From Fibrobacterota bacterium (GTDB lineage Bacteria > Fibrobacterota > Fibrobacteria > UBA11236): a stretch of DNA of 64,000 nucleotides. A model generated the notes under the pieces. That model searched no databases. It had not been told where the DNA came from and saw only the letters and a list, made by a program, of their open reading frames with translations. Positions 25,330-33,032 of the stretch are shown piece after piece. Location: positions 62,001 to 126,000 of the forward strand of contig CANKII010000003.1 in the NCBI GenBank assembly GCA_947482115.1, in the 5' to 3' direction. The position numbers and the translations under genes are program-made. The number at the start of each line of letters is the position of its first letter. Positions within the stretch are counted from its first letter, which is position 1.

Positions 25330-26742
25330 GTGCGCATACGCGATGATTTAAACCCCGCCCAACTGCAGTCAAAACTGGCCCGCATGTGGGAACTCTCCGC
25401 CGCCAAAATTCTTTCCACGGAACAATCCTGCCCGCCCGGCTCCCCTTCGCCTGTGTTCACCATCAAGGGTCGTTATACGGCGCGCGGCTGGACGGAGTGG
25501 ACACAGGGCTTCCAATACGGATCTTCAGCGTTGCAATTCGATGCCACGGGTGACAAATCCTTTTTGGAACTTTGTCGGGATCGCACTTTGAATGTCATGG
25601 CCCCACATCTCACCCATATTGGCGTGCATGATCACGGATTCAACAATGTCAGTACCTACGGAAACCTTTTACGCTTGGCCCGTGAAGGCCGCTATAACGC
25701 ATCGGAATATGAAATTCACTTCTATGAGCTGGCGTTGAAATCCTCCGGCGCAGTGCAGGCCGCACGCTGGACCCGCACTCCCGAAGGCGGCTACATCTAT
25801 TCCTTCAACGGGCCGCACTCCCTGTTCGTGGATACCATCCGCTCTTTGCGGGCATTGGCGATGGCACATAAACTCGGCCATGCACTGATGGGCGAAAAGG
25901 ATGAAAAAATTTCCCTGCTGGGACGTTTGCTACAACACGCCAACGCCACGGCAAAGTATGCGGTGTATTACGGTGAAGGACGCGATTCGTATGACACGAA
26001 AAACCTGCGCGGTCGCACCGTACATGAAAGCATTTTCAATGTGAATGACGGCAGCTATCGCTGTCCGAGTTCGCAGCAGGGTTTTTCTCCGTTTACCACA
26101 TGGACACGCGGTCTTGCGTGGGCCATGGTGGGATTTACAGAAGAACTGGAATTTCTCACCACACTTCCGGATTCCGAATTCCAACCTTTCGGCGGACGGG
26201 CTGCTGCATTGAAACCTTTATTGGATGGCGCTCGCGCCACCTGTGACTTCTGGCTGCAGCATACGCCGCTCGACGGCATTCCCTATTGGGATACGGGCGC
26301 ACCGGATTTACACAACTTGGGCGACACGATTTCAAAGCCCGCAGATCCGTTCAATGCGCATGAACCCGTGGATAGTTCGGCAGCGGCCATTGCCTGTCAA
26401 GGTTTGATCCGCATGGGCAAATATCTGGAATCTTCAGATGCTGCAACTGCGAAAAAATATTTTCAGGCCGGACTTACTGTTTTGGATCGTTTGCTGGAAG
26501 AACCGTATTTGGGAACGGATGTGAAACATCAGGGTCTGTTGCTGCATTCGGTGTATCACCGTCCCAACGGCTGGGATCATATTCCCGAAGGACAATCCGT
26601 TCCTAACGGCGAAGCCTGCCAATGGGGCGATTATCATTTGCGCGAAGCCGCCTTGCTGGTACAGAGGATCGCAGAGAATAAGCCTTACCTCACCTTCTTT
26701 GGCCCGGTCGTTTCGACTACGCTCAACGACCGGAAAAATTGA
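25330..26742 (+). CDS. Glycoside hydrolase family 88, unsaturated glucuronyl hydrolase
   Basis: The protein has 470 aa from GTG 25330. It is an alpha/alpha-barrel enzyme that hydrates the C4-C5 double bond of an unsaturated uronic acid and releases it from an oligosaccharide. The two family Asp residues are visible: D101 in GVHDHGFNN and D168 in HSLFVDTIRSL. WTRGLAWAMVGF and IPYWDTGAPD are typical. There is no signal peptide, so it acts in the cytoplasm. The last residues (GPVVSTTLNDRKN) are encoded by a palindromic element. The stop overlaps the next ATG. Confidence 0.93.
   Translation: MRIRDDLNPAQLQSKLARMWELSAAKILSTEQSCPPGSPSPVFTIKGRYTARGWTEWTQGFQYGSSALQFDATGDKSFLELCRDRTLNVMAPHLTHIGVHDHGFNNVSTYGNLLRLAREGRYNASEYEIHFYELALKSSGAVQAARWTRTPEGGYIYSFNGPHSLFVDTIRSLRALAMAHKLGHALMGEKDEKISLLGRLLQHANATAKYAVYYGEGRDSYDTKNLRGRTVHESIFNVNDGSYRCPSSQQGFSPFTTWTRGLAWAMVGFTEELEFLTTLPDSEFQPFGGRAAALKPLLDGARATCDFWLQHTPLDGIPYWDTGAPDLHNLGDTISKPADPFNAHEPVDSSAAAIACQGLIRMGKYLESSDAATAKKYFQAGLTVLDRLLEEPYLGTDVKHQGLLLHSVYHRPNGWDHIPEGQSVPNGEACQWGDYHLREAALLVQRIAENKPYLTFFGPVVSTTLNDRKN
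26704..26733. repeat. Palindromic element at the 3' end of the GH88 gene
   Basis: Arms CCGGTCGTT (26704-26712) and AACGACCGG (26725-26733) enclose TCGACTACGCTC. The loop matches the element at 34391-34422 (TCGGCTACGCTC) although the arms differ in sequence, so the stem is preserved by compensating changes. It encodes the last residues of GH88, and the stop follows directly. Confidence 0.7.
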
Positions 26743-27515
26743 TGAGTAAAAGAATTGCATTGATTACAGGTGGAACTCGGGGCATTGGCCTCGGTGTGGC
26801 CGCAGCGTTGGGCAAGGAAGGTTTTGATTTGTGCGTGTGCGGCCTACGCACAGCGGAAGCGGCGGAAGAATCGCTGGCCAATTTGCGCGCCACGGGAGCC
26901 CAGGTGCTTTATGTACGTGCAGACATCGGCTCCAAAACGGATCGCCACAATCTGCTTCAAGCCGTGGAAGCGCATTACGGAGCCTTGCATGTGCTGGTGA
27001 ACAATGCCGGTGTCGCACCCGAAGTGCGGGCGGATATTCTGGATGCCACGGAAGAAAGTTTTGAACGGCTGATGCGCATCAATCTGCAGGGGCCTTACTT
27101 CCTTACGCAGGCGGCAGCCAACTGGATGGTTCGCCAAAAGAAAAGCAATCCTGATTTTTCCGGCTGCGTAATTAATGTGACTTCCGTGTCTGCGGAAATG
27201 GTTTCAGTGAACCGCGGCGAATATTGTGTCAGCAAGGCGGGACTCGGAATGGCGACCAAGCTGTTTGCGGTGCGCTTAGGAGGATTTGGCATTCCGGTGT
27301 ATGAAATTCAGCCCGGCATCATTGCCACGGACATGACGGCGGCCGTGACTGCGAAATACGATGCGATGATCGCCAATGGATTACTGGTCGAATCGCGCTG
27401 GGGAAAACCGGAGGATGTAGGCCGTGCAGCCGCCATGCTTGCGCGCGGAGATTTGCCCTATGCAACCGGAACTGTTCTGTATGTGGATGGCGGATTGACT
27501 TTGCCGCGATTGTAA
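26742..27515 (+). CDS. SDR oxidoreductase, candidate DEHU reductase
   Basis: The protein has 257 aa; the ATG overlaps the GH88 stop by one base. Classical SDR: TGGTRGIGLG cofactor site, NNAG, VTSVSAE serine and the YCVSK catalytic pair; C-terminus YVDGGLTLPRL. In the alginate-type route an SDR reduces 4-deoxy-L-erythro-5-hexoseulose uronate to 2-keto-3-deoxygluconate (KDG). Because this operon has no KduI or KduD neighbour, that role is the simplest fit. A KduD-like or other ketoreductase role is possible. Confidence 0.85.
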   Translation: MSKRIALITGGTRGIGLGVAAALGKEGFDLCVCGLRTAEAAEESLANLRATGAQVLYVRADIGSKTDRHNLLQAVEAHYGALHVLVNNAGVAPEVRADILDATEESFERLMRINLQGPYFLTQAAANWMVRQKKSNPDFSGCVINVTSVSAEMVSVNRGEYCVSKAGLGMATKLFAVRLGGFGIPVYEIQPGIIATDMTAAVTAKYDAMIANGLLVESRWGKPEDVGRAAAMLARGDLPYATGTVLYVDGGLTLPRL

Positions 27516-27536
27516 TCGAGCTTGAAAAGGATGAAG

Positions 27537-28175
27537 ATGGAAAATGTGTTTGAAATAATCGGCAAGGCCGGACTGATGCCGGTACTCACTGTCGAACGCG
27601 TGGAAGATGCCGTACCGATTGCCGAAGCGTTGATGGCGGGCGGATTGCCCGTGGCCGAAGTGACCTTTCGCACCGAGGCTGCCGCCAAATCCATCGCCGC
27701 CATGGCCAAAGTGGCGGGACTTTTTCTCGGTGCTGGAACGGTTTTGAAGCCGGATCAAATCGATCAGGCCATTGATTTGGGTGCGCGTTTCGCCTTGGCT
27801 CCGGGATTCAATCCCAAGGTGGCTCAACGCGCATTGGATAGAAACTTTGCCTTCATTCCGGGAATCTGTACTCCGTCTGAAATCGGGCTGGCTTTGGAAA
27901 TGGGTTTCTCGGTGCAGAAATTTTTTCCCGCCGAACCCGCAGGAGGCCCCAATTATCTGAAAGCCGTAGCTGCGCCTTTTCGCGGCGTGCGTTTCGTGCC
28001 CACCGGTTCCATTGGATTGGAACAACTTCCCTCTTATCTGGAATTGCCGATGGTGCTTTCCGTGGGAGGAAGCTGGATGGTTGCCCCGAAACTGATTCAG
28101 GATCGCAAGTTTGATGAAATCACAAAATTGACACGCGCCGCCGTGGACACGGTGGCCAAAGTACGGAGCAAATAA
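27537..28175 (+). CDS. eda: KDPG/KHG aldolase
   Basis: A 212-aa class I aldolase that splits 2-keto-3-deoxy-6-phosphogluconate into pyruvate and glyceraldehyde 3-phosphate. E41 (AEVTFRT), the phosphate-binding GAGTV, the Schiff-base K128 in VQKFFPAEPAGG and FVPTGSI are all present. ATG 27537 is chosen for spacing from AAGG; 27531 is in frame too. The stop overlaps the kinase ATG (TAATG). Confidence 0.93.
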   Translation: MENVFEIIGKAGLMPVLTVERVEDAVPIAEALMAGGLPVAEVTFRTEAAAKSIAAMAKVAGLFLGAGTVLKPDQIDQAIDLGARFALAPGFNPKVAQRALDRNFAFIPGICTPSEIGLALEMGFSVQKFFPAEPAGGPNYLKAVAAPFRGVRFVPTGSIGLEQLPSYLELPMVLSVGGSWMVAPKLIQDRKFDEITKLTRAAVDTVAKVRSK

Positions 28176-29317
28176 TGGCCTTGAAAGTCAAATCCAAAGA
28201 GTCCTGCGAATTCGACATTGTTTCTCTCGGTGAAGTCATGCTGCGCCTGGATCCGGGTGACACCCGTATTCGCACCGCACGATCGTTTCAAGCCTGGGAA
28301 GGTGGCGGAGAATACAATGTGGCGCGCGGACTCCGAAAATGTTTCGGGTTGCGCGGTGCCGTCGTGACAGCCTTTGCGGACAATGATGTGGGTCGTCTGG
28401 TCGAAGATTTCATTCTGCAAGGCGGAGTGGACACCCGGTATATTCAATGGAAAAGTTACGATGGACTCGGACGCAGCGTGCGCAACGGACTCAACTTCAC
28501 CGAACGCGGATTTGGCGTTCGCGGGGCCATGGGCGTTTCGGATCGGGGCCACACGGCGGCGTCCCAAATGAAACGCGGCGATGTGGACTGGGAAAAAGTC
28601 TTCGGTCAAAGCGGATCGCGCTGGTTGCACACCGGCGGTATTTACGCCGGTCTTTCCGAAACCACGGCGGATGTGATCGAGGAAGCCATGGAGGCGGCGA
28701 AGAAACACGGAACCATCATCTCCTACGATCTCAATTACCGTCCCAGCCTGTGGAAAAATTTCGGCGGCAAAAAACGCGCACAGGAAGTGAACCGCCGGCT
28801 CGCAAAATACGTGGACGTGATGATCGGCAACGAGGAGGATTTCACCGCTTCCCTGGGCTTTGAAGTCCCCGGCACGGATGAAAACATCTCCTCCATTGAA
28901 ATCGAAAACTTCAAGAAGATGATCGGAGCGGTCACCAAGGATTTTCCCAACTTCAAGGTCATCGCAACGACATTGCGCACGGTCAAATCCGCGTCGATCA
29001 ATGATTGGGCTGCCGTATGCTGGGCCGGCCCCTCGACGGATTCGACAGGCTCACCGCAGGCAGGCTCGGGAACCGGCACATTCTATGAGTCGACATTGCG
29101 AGAAAATCTGGAGATTTACGATCGCGTGGGCGGCGGAGATTCCTTTGCCTCCGGCCTTGTTTACGGGTTGATGGAGAAAGGCGATCCGGCGCTGGCGGTG
29201 GAATACGGGGCCGCGCACGGCGCATTGGCCATGACCACGCCCGGCGACACCTCCATGGCATCCCTCAGCGAAGTGGAGCATCTGGTCAAGGGTGGTTCGG
29301 CGCGGGTAGCGCGGTAA
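28175..29317 (+). CDS. kdgK: PfkB-family 2-keto-3-deoxygluconate kinase
   Basis: The protein has 380 aa. PfkB signatures: SLGEVMLRLDPG, EGGGEYNVARGL, YDLNYRPSLW and VGGGDSFASGLVYG with the catalytic Asp near 320. KDG kinase makes KDPG for the aldolase encoded directly upstream. It is longer than usual for the family, partly because residues 285-301 (GPSTDSTGSPQAGSGTG) come from an in-frame palindromic element; the kinase motif after it is intact. The last codons and stop lie in a GC stem (GCGCGGG/CCCGCGC, 29300-29326). Confidence 0.92.
   Translation: MALKVKSKESCEFDIVSLGEVMLRLDPGDTRIRTARSFQAWEGGGEYNVARGLRKCFGLRGAVVTAFADNDVGRLVEDFILQGGVDTRYIQWKSYDGLGRSVRNGLNFTERGFGVRGAMGVSDRGHTAASQMKRGDVDWEKVFGQSGSRWLHTGGIYAGLSETTADVIEEAMEAAKKHGTIISYDLNYRPSLWKNFGGKKRAQEVNRRLAKYVDVMIGNEEDFTASLGFEVPGTDENISSIEIENFKKMIGAVTKDFPNFKVIATTLRTVKSASINDWAAVCWAGPSTDSTGSPQAGSGTGTFYESTLRENLEIYDRVGGGDSFASGLVYGLMEKGDPALAVEYGAAHGALAMTTPGDTSMASLSEVEHLVKGGSARVAR
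29027..29076 (+). repeat. In-frame 50-base element, copy in kdgK
   Basis: It matches the reverse complement of 33673-33722 with about 7 differences in 50 positions by eye. It contains the core TTCGACAGGCTCA, also found as its complement at 53245-53272. It starts exactly on a codon boundary and encodes GPSTDSTGSPQAGSGTG. Orientation relative to the gene and reading frame are the same as in the M16 peptidase copy. Confidence 0.82.
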
Positions 29318-29333
29318 CCCCCGCGCGTAAAAT

Positions 29334-29906
29334 TCATTTCCAAACGAGAATTTGAGGTTCCTTTCTCGGGGTCGGAGAAGCCTCTTCATTCGGCACTCCC
29401 ACGATCATGGGGGAATAGGCCGTGTATTCTTCTGCCACGCCAAGTTCTGATTTCGTCACGGGGGCATTCAGGACGGAAACAGCGGACCCAATCACACAGG
29501 TTCCCAATCCCATGGAACACGCGGCCAGCATCAAATTTTCAGCCGCGAGCCAGCAATCCGCCGCAACGAATCGTCCCGCAGATTTTGAGTAAATGACGAT
29601 GAGATTTTCCGCGTTATAGAAGATGTTGAAATTCGGATCCGTGAATCTTTCCGCAAACTTGTCGTCGCTTTTAGCGTACGCCTGACGCACCTCTTCCGAA
29701 AGGGAAGCTTTCCAGCGATCGGAAAGCCGCTTTAAAATATCCGCATCCTGCACGACCCCAAATGCCCACGATTCTTCGTGAAGCGCCGTGGGAGCGCGCA
29801 CTGCAGCTGTCAATAGTGCCTGGATGACTTTCTCATCCAATTTTCCAGACGCATAGGAACGCACAGATTTGCGCGTTTGAATGGCCGTCATCACATCCAT
29901 TTTCAC
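29334..29906 (-). CDS. Nitroreductase-family flavoprotein
   Basis: The protein has 190 aa. The FMN-binding start is QTRKSVRSYAS with RAPTALHEESWAF; AENLMLAACSMGLGTCVIGS and the VGVPNEE segment follow in family order. It uses NAD(P)H to reduce nitro groups, quinones or related substrates; the natural substrate is unknown. It stands alone, convergent with kdgK, separated by 16 bases. Confidence 0.9.
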   Translation of the reverse strand: MKMDVMTAIQTRKSVRSYASGKLDEKVIQALLTAAVRAPTALHEESWAFGVVQDADILKRLSDRWKASLSEEVRQAYAKSDDKFAERFTDPNFNIFYNAENLIVIYSKSAGRFVAADCWLAAENLMLAACSMGLGTCVIGSAVSVLNAPVTKSELGVAEEYTAYSPMIVGVPNEEASPTPRKEPQILVWK

Positions 29907-30008
29907 TCCCGAATCAGAAATCCAATTCCCAGGTCAAACCGTTTGAATTTAATCTTAGGCCTGCGGAATCGGATGTTTTCGTGGGGCCATTATTGATGAC
30001 ATTTTGAC

Positions 30009-30584
30009 CTACGTAATCAGCGCCTTCTCAATCCGCCGATCCGGAACCAGCCACAGGGCCGCCACCAAAACATACAACGCACATGAAAACCATGAATTCC
30101 AAAATGCCATGGGAATCGCCGCCGCGTAAATCACCACGGATATTTTCCCCTTGAAATCGCTTCCCAGCGCCGCTGCCAAAGCAGAATCCGTTCCGTGAAC
30201 GGCGAGAAGGACCCGGACCAATATGAAATAAGCCACCGAGGAAAAGAAAAGCACCACGCCATACAGGGCAACCGGCCAGGCGGTAAAGGGATTCTCCCCC
30301 ATCCACGCGGTGACGAACGGAGTGAGCGAGAGCCAGAACAACAGATGCAGGTTCGCCCACAGCACGCCACCACTGACATGCTTGATGGCATGGATTAAAT
30401 GATGATGATTGCTCCAATAGATGCCGAGGAAGACAAAGCTCAGGACATAACTCAGGAATACCGGCAGAAGCGGGCGCAACGCGGTCACATCCGCTCCGTG
30501 TGGCACCCTCAATTCCAACACCATGATGGTGATGATGATGGCGATGACGCCGTCGCTGAAGGCTTCCAATCTTCCCTTGGTCAT
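30009..30584 (-). CDS. TMEM175-family (DUF1211) potassium channel
   Basis: The protein has 191 aa with six hydrophobic segments. The family signature at the start of helix 1 is RLEAFSDGVIAIIITIMVLEL (FSD motif). Bacterial TMEM175 proteins are K+-selective channels. One base separates it from the upstream membrane gene, so the two form a pair. Confidence 0.88.
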   Translation of the reverse strand: MTKGRLEAFSDGVIAIIITIMVLELRVPHGADVTALRPLLPVFLSYVLSFVFLGIYWSNHHHLIHAIKHVSGGVLWANLHLLFWLSLTPFVTAWMGENPFTAWPVALYGVVLFFSSVAYFILVRVLLAVHGTDSALAAALGSDFKGKISVVIYAAAIPMAFWNSWFSCALYVLVAALWLVPDRRIEKALIT

Positions 30585-30585
30585 T

Positions 30586-31059
30586 TTAACCCTGCAATCT
30601 GAACGCCTGCAACGCCGAGATCCATCCCAAAATCAAAACCAACAGGCGAATGTATTGCAGCGCAACCCAAAGCCGGGTTTTCTTCACGATGGCTTCCGAA
30701 TCCAGACCTTCTCCCCGGCGCAACGACAGGACGTGCATATTGGGAGCGAAGTAGACCAGCGTGGAAACAATCACCGTCAGGGTTAAAATGGCCGATGTTA
30801 AAAGCCAGCATCTAAATGGATTCTCGCTTTTAAACGCGATGTAGAACATGACAAACATCAACAGTATAATGGGGGGAGTCACGAACTTAAAGAACCGACG
30901 CGGTGGATCCAGTGCATTACGGGGATCCGAATTCCAGTTCCGTACGGAATCCGGAGGCGAAGATGCCCACACGGAAACCAGCACCAGTCTCTCGAAAAGT
31001 GCACCTCCGGTGAGGATGCCAAGCATGATGACATAGACCCAAAGAAGAATATCCTGCAT
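30586..31059 (-). CDS. Four-helix membrane protein, DUF1772-like
   Basis: The protein has 157 aa with hydrophobic segments at about 3-26, 60-80, 85-108 and 130-150. The G-rich start (YVIMLGILTGGALFERLV) and the four-helix plan recall DUF1772 proteins, but no diagnostic motif is clear. Paired with the TMEM175 gene. Confidence 0.6.
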   Translation of the reverse strand: MQDILLWVYVIMLGILTGGALFERLVLVSVWASSPPDSVRNWNSDPRNALDPPRRFFKFVTPPIILLMFVMFYIAFKSENPFRCWLLTSAILTLTVIVSTLVYFAPNMHVLSLRRGEGLDSEAIVKKTRLWVALQYIRLLVLILGWISALQAFRLQG

Positions 31060-31131
31060 GATGGTCTCCCGTTTAAACGAAAAATAAACTCATTCCAGCC
31101 AGGCCAAATAATACTTGTCTTTTCCCGCCAT

Positions 31132-31323
31132 TTAATCATCTTCCCTGTTCACTTCGACTCTTGGATTTCCGTTTTCGAGAAGGGTTACGGAAAAATCAAT
31201 CGGGCGGCAGCAGACTTGGCAGTCTTCGATGTAGGATTGCTGTTCGACAGAACAGTCGATTTCAATTTTGATTGTTTCGCCGCAATAGGGGCAGCGGATT
31301 TTAACAGACTTAAGATCGTTCAT
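31132..31323 (-). CDS. CPXCG-motif cysteine-rich protein
   Basis: The protein has 63 aa. Two Cys pairs, CPYCG at residues 11-15 and CQVCC at about 35-39, form a small zinc ribbon typical of CPXCG proteins. The acidic C-terminus (NREDD) also fits. Function of the family is not established. Confidence 0.85.
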   Translation of the reverse strand: MNDLKSVKIRCPYCGETIKIEIDCSVEQQSYIEDCQVCCRPIDFSVTLLENGNPRVEVNREDD

Positions 31324-31353
31324 AGATTCAGGAATTATTTTGAAGGCAAGGGC

Positions 31354-32067
31354 TCAAATGACTTTACCAAGCAAATCAGCGATTCGATACTCCACTTGCG
31401 TCACCTTCACTTGCCTAGTTTCGAGAAATTTCACCCCGTCTTCATTGAACAGTGCAATATTTTTTCCGCTTTCAGAAAGGGAGCTATGGTATCTCAGGCC
31501 ATCATACCCATGCACCTTGAAATATTCTGCCAAATACTGTGTAGGAAGATACCCTGTAGTGTCTTCGGGATTAAATCTTGAGCTAAACATATTATCAAGT
31601 GCCATTTGAAAAAACGTTTTTGAGTCGGGAAAAGCACTAACAGATCTGGGAACTGCTTCGCCAGCGAAATCGATCAGCTTTAACTTTTCCTTTGATTCCA
31701 CTTCTACGACAGTAATGTGAGAGCCAACCCAAGGGCGGATTTCGGAAACTGCTGTAACTTCATCTGTAGCACAATAAAGACAGGCAATACCCTCGGGGTT
31801 TAAGCGTCCACCGCTTCTCTTCCCCGGTGGAGGCGCACCCATTTCAGTCATGGATAAAGGGGTATTGGATGGGTTCACCCTTGACCGATATAGTTTCGTA
31901 CCCTTAAGTAAAACATACGCCCTTCTTTTCATTGCGAATTCAAATATTCTTTCAGCAGCAAAAATGTTTTTTAGATGAAATCTATTTTCAGTTCTAATTT
32001 CATTACTGAATCTCAAAAGATCGGCTGCTAGGCCCAAATAAATTTTATTGTCACTGCTTTTTTTCAT
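31354..32067 (-). CDS. RES-domain protein, orphan toxin-like
   Basis: The protein has 237 aa; ATG 32067 follows GGAGA. The RES core spans about 50-200: YRSRV, the GRLNPEGIACLYCATDEVTAVSEIRPWVG stretch with the family Arg, Tyr, Ser and Glu, and SRFNPEDTTGYLPTQYLAEY. RES toxins are NAD+ phosphorylases or ADP-ribosyl transferases normally paired with an upstream Xre antitoxin. Here no Xre gene is adjacent. The extra 50-residue N-terminus may replace it. The gene is AT-rich against its neighbours. Confidence 0.85.
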   Translation of the reverse strand: MKKSSDNKIYLGLAADLLRFSNEIRTENRFHLKNIFAAERIFEFAMKRRAYVLLKGTKLYRSRVNPSNTPLSMTEMGAPPPGKRSGGRLNPEGIACLYCATDEVTAVSEIRPWVGSHITVVEVESKEKLKLIDFAGEAVPRSVSAFPDSKTFFQMALDNMFSSRFNPEDTTGYLPTQYLAEYFKVHGYDGLRYHSSLSESGKNIALFNEDGVKFLETRQVKVTQVEYRIADLLGKVI

Positions 32068-32091
32068 TTCATTCTCCGAATAATCTCGTCC

Positions 32092-32122
32092 AAAATAAAT
32101 AAGACTGCGTCCGAAGACGCAG
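32092..32122 (-). terminator. Rho-independent terminator after the DUF1059-like gene
   Basis: In the minus direction CTGCGTC, loop TTCG, GACGCAG is followed by TCTTATTTATTTT. The UUCG tetraloop makes the 7-bp stem very stable. It closes the small gene at 32148-32357 and separates it from the RES gene. Confidence 0.75.
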
Positions 32123-32147
32123 CCTTATATTCAACATCCAAAACGGA

Positions 32148-32357
32148 TCAGGCCATCGCCAACTGCGTATACTGTGCAATCTGCCCGTGAATTTGCTCCA
32201 CCGTCGGAATCGCATCGCCGGGATGCTTCTCCATCATGTGTCCCTTGATGGCATCTGCCGTCATCATCCCTTGTAATTTTTCAATCGCGTCTTCGCGCGA
32301 AGAGGCTTCCAGTTTCATCACATCACCGCAGGAACAGGTCATTGAATAATCTGACAT
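32148..32357 (-). CDS. Small DUF1059-like protein
   Basis: The protein has 69 aa from ATG 32357, eight bases after AGGAG. It begins MSDYSMTCSCGDVMKLEAS with a CxC pair, then a helical segment (SREDAIEKLQGMM) and HMMEKHPGD. Similar small proteins with an N-terminal Cys pair and a C-terminal His fall in DUF1059. A longer in-frame start exists upstream but lacks a ribosome site. Role unknown. Confidence 0.75.
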   Translation of the reverse strand: MSDYSMTCSCGDVMKLEASSREDAIEKLQGMMTADAIKGHMMEKHPGDAIPTVEQIHGQIAQYTQLAMA

Positions 32358-32581
32358 GGTCGGACTCCTTTTAAAGTGGGATTCAAACCTTATAAATCCG
32401 GAATGAATGCTGGCAAGCGGCGGCGGGAAATCGAAAGGGGTGTATCCCATGAACGTCAGATATTGTGGAAATATTTCTGAAAATCGGGGGTTTCCAATTT
32501 ATTTCGAAGGGGTAACAAGTGTGTCATTAAAAATCGAGTCAATATTTTAGCTTCTAAACCTCTTCTTCAAAGGAAACGGAC

Positions 32582-33013
32582 ATGATCACTTTCCAGGAAT
32601 CCGCCATGATCTCCGCTCCCGTGGAAAAGGTTTTCGCTTACATCGCCGATCCGGATCAAATTCCGAACTGGCGGAAAGATGTCCCTGGAATCAGCCAGTT
32701 GAGTGGAGCCACAGGTGTCGGAACCACGTTCTGTGAAGAAGTGAATTTCATGGGAAAGAAACAGCTGCTGATGAAAGTCACCGAGTATTCCCCGAACAAA
32801 AAACTGGTGATCGAAGCGCAAAGCGGAATGCCCTTGCTTCCGACCCAATCCTTTTCATTTTCAAGTCAGGGGGACAACACCCAAATCGATTTGACCGTGA
32901 CCATGAAGGTTTCGGGAATATTCCGGCTGATGCAACCCCTGCTGCCCAAACAGTTGAAAAAAATCTGGCGGGGTTATTTTAAAGCGTTGAATGAAAATCT
33001 GAAAACAAACTGA
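32582..33013 (+). CDS. SRPBCC-family protein
   Basis: The protein has 143 aa with a START/polyketide-cyclase-like fold: SAMISAPVEKVFAYIADPDQIPNWRKDV, then beta strands ending in a long C-terminal helix (KKIWRGYFKALNENLK). A hydrophobic-ligand pocket is expected; the ligand is not predictable. Monocistronic, with GGAAA before the ATG. Confidence 0.85.
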   Translation: MITFQESAMISAPVEKVFAYIADPDQIPNWRKDVPGISQLSGATGVGTTFCEEVNFMGKKQLLMKVTEYSPNKKLVIEAQSGMPLLPTQSFSFSSQGDNTQIDLTVTMKVSGIFRLMQPLLPKQLKKIWRGYFKALNENLKTN

Positions 33014-33032
33014 CTCCAAACCGGGGCCATTC

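Noticed and set aside
29300-29326. GC stem at the end of kdgK as a terminator
   Set aside because: The stem GCGCGGG/CCCGCGC overlaps the stop codon and is followed by TAAAATTC, not a U tract.
31060-31131. Possible small gene in the gap before the four-helix protein
   Set aside because: Only a short AT-rich stretch with no start behind a ribosome site.
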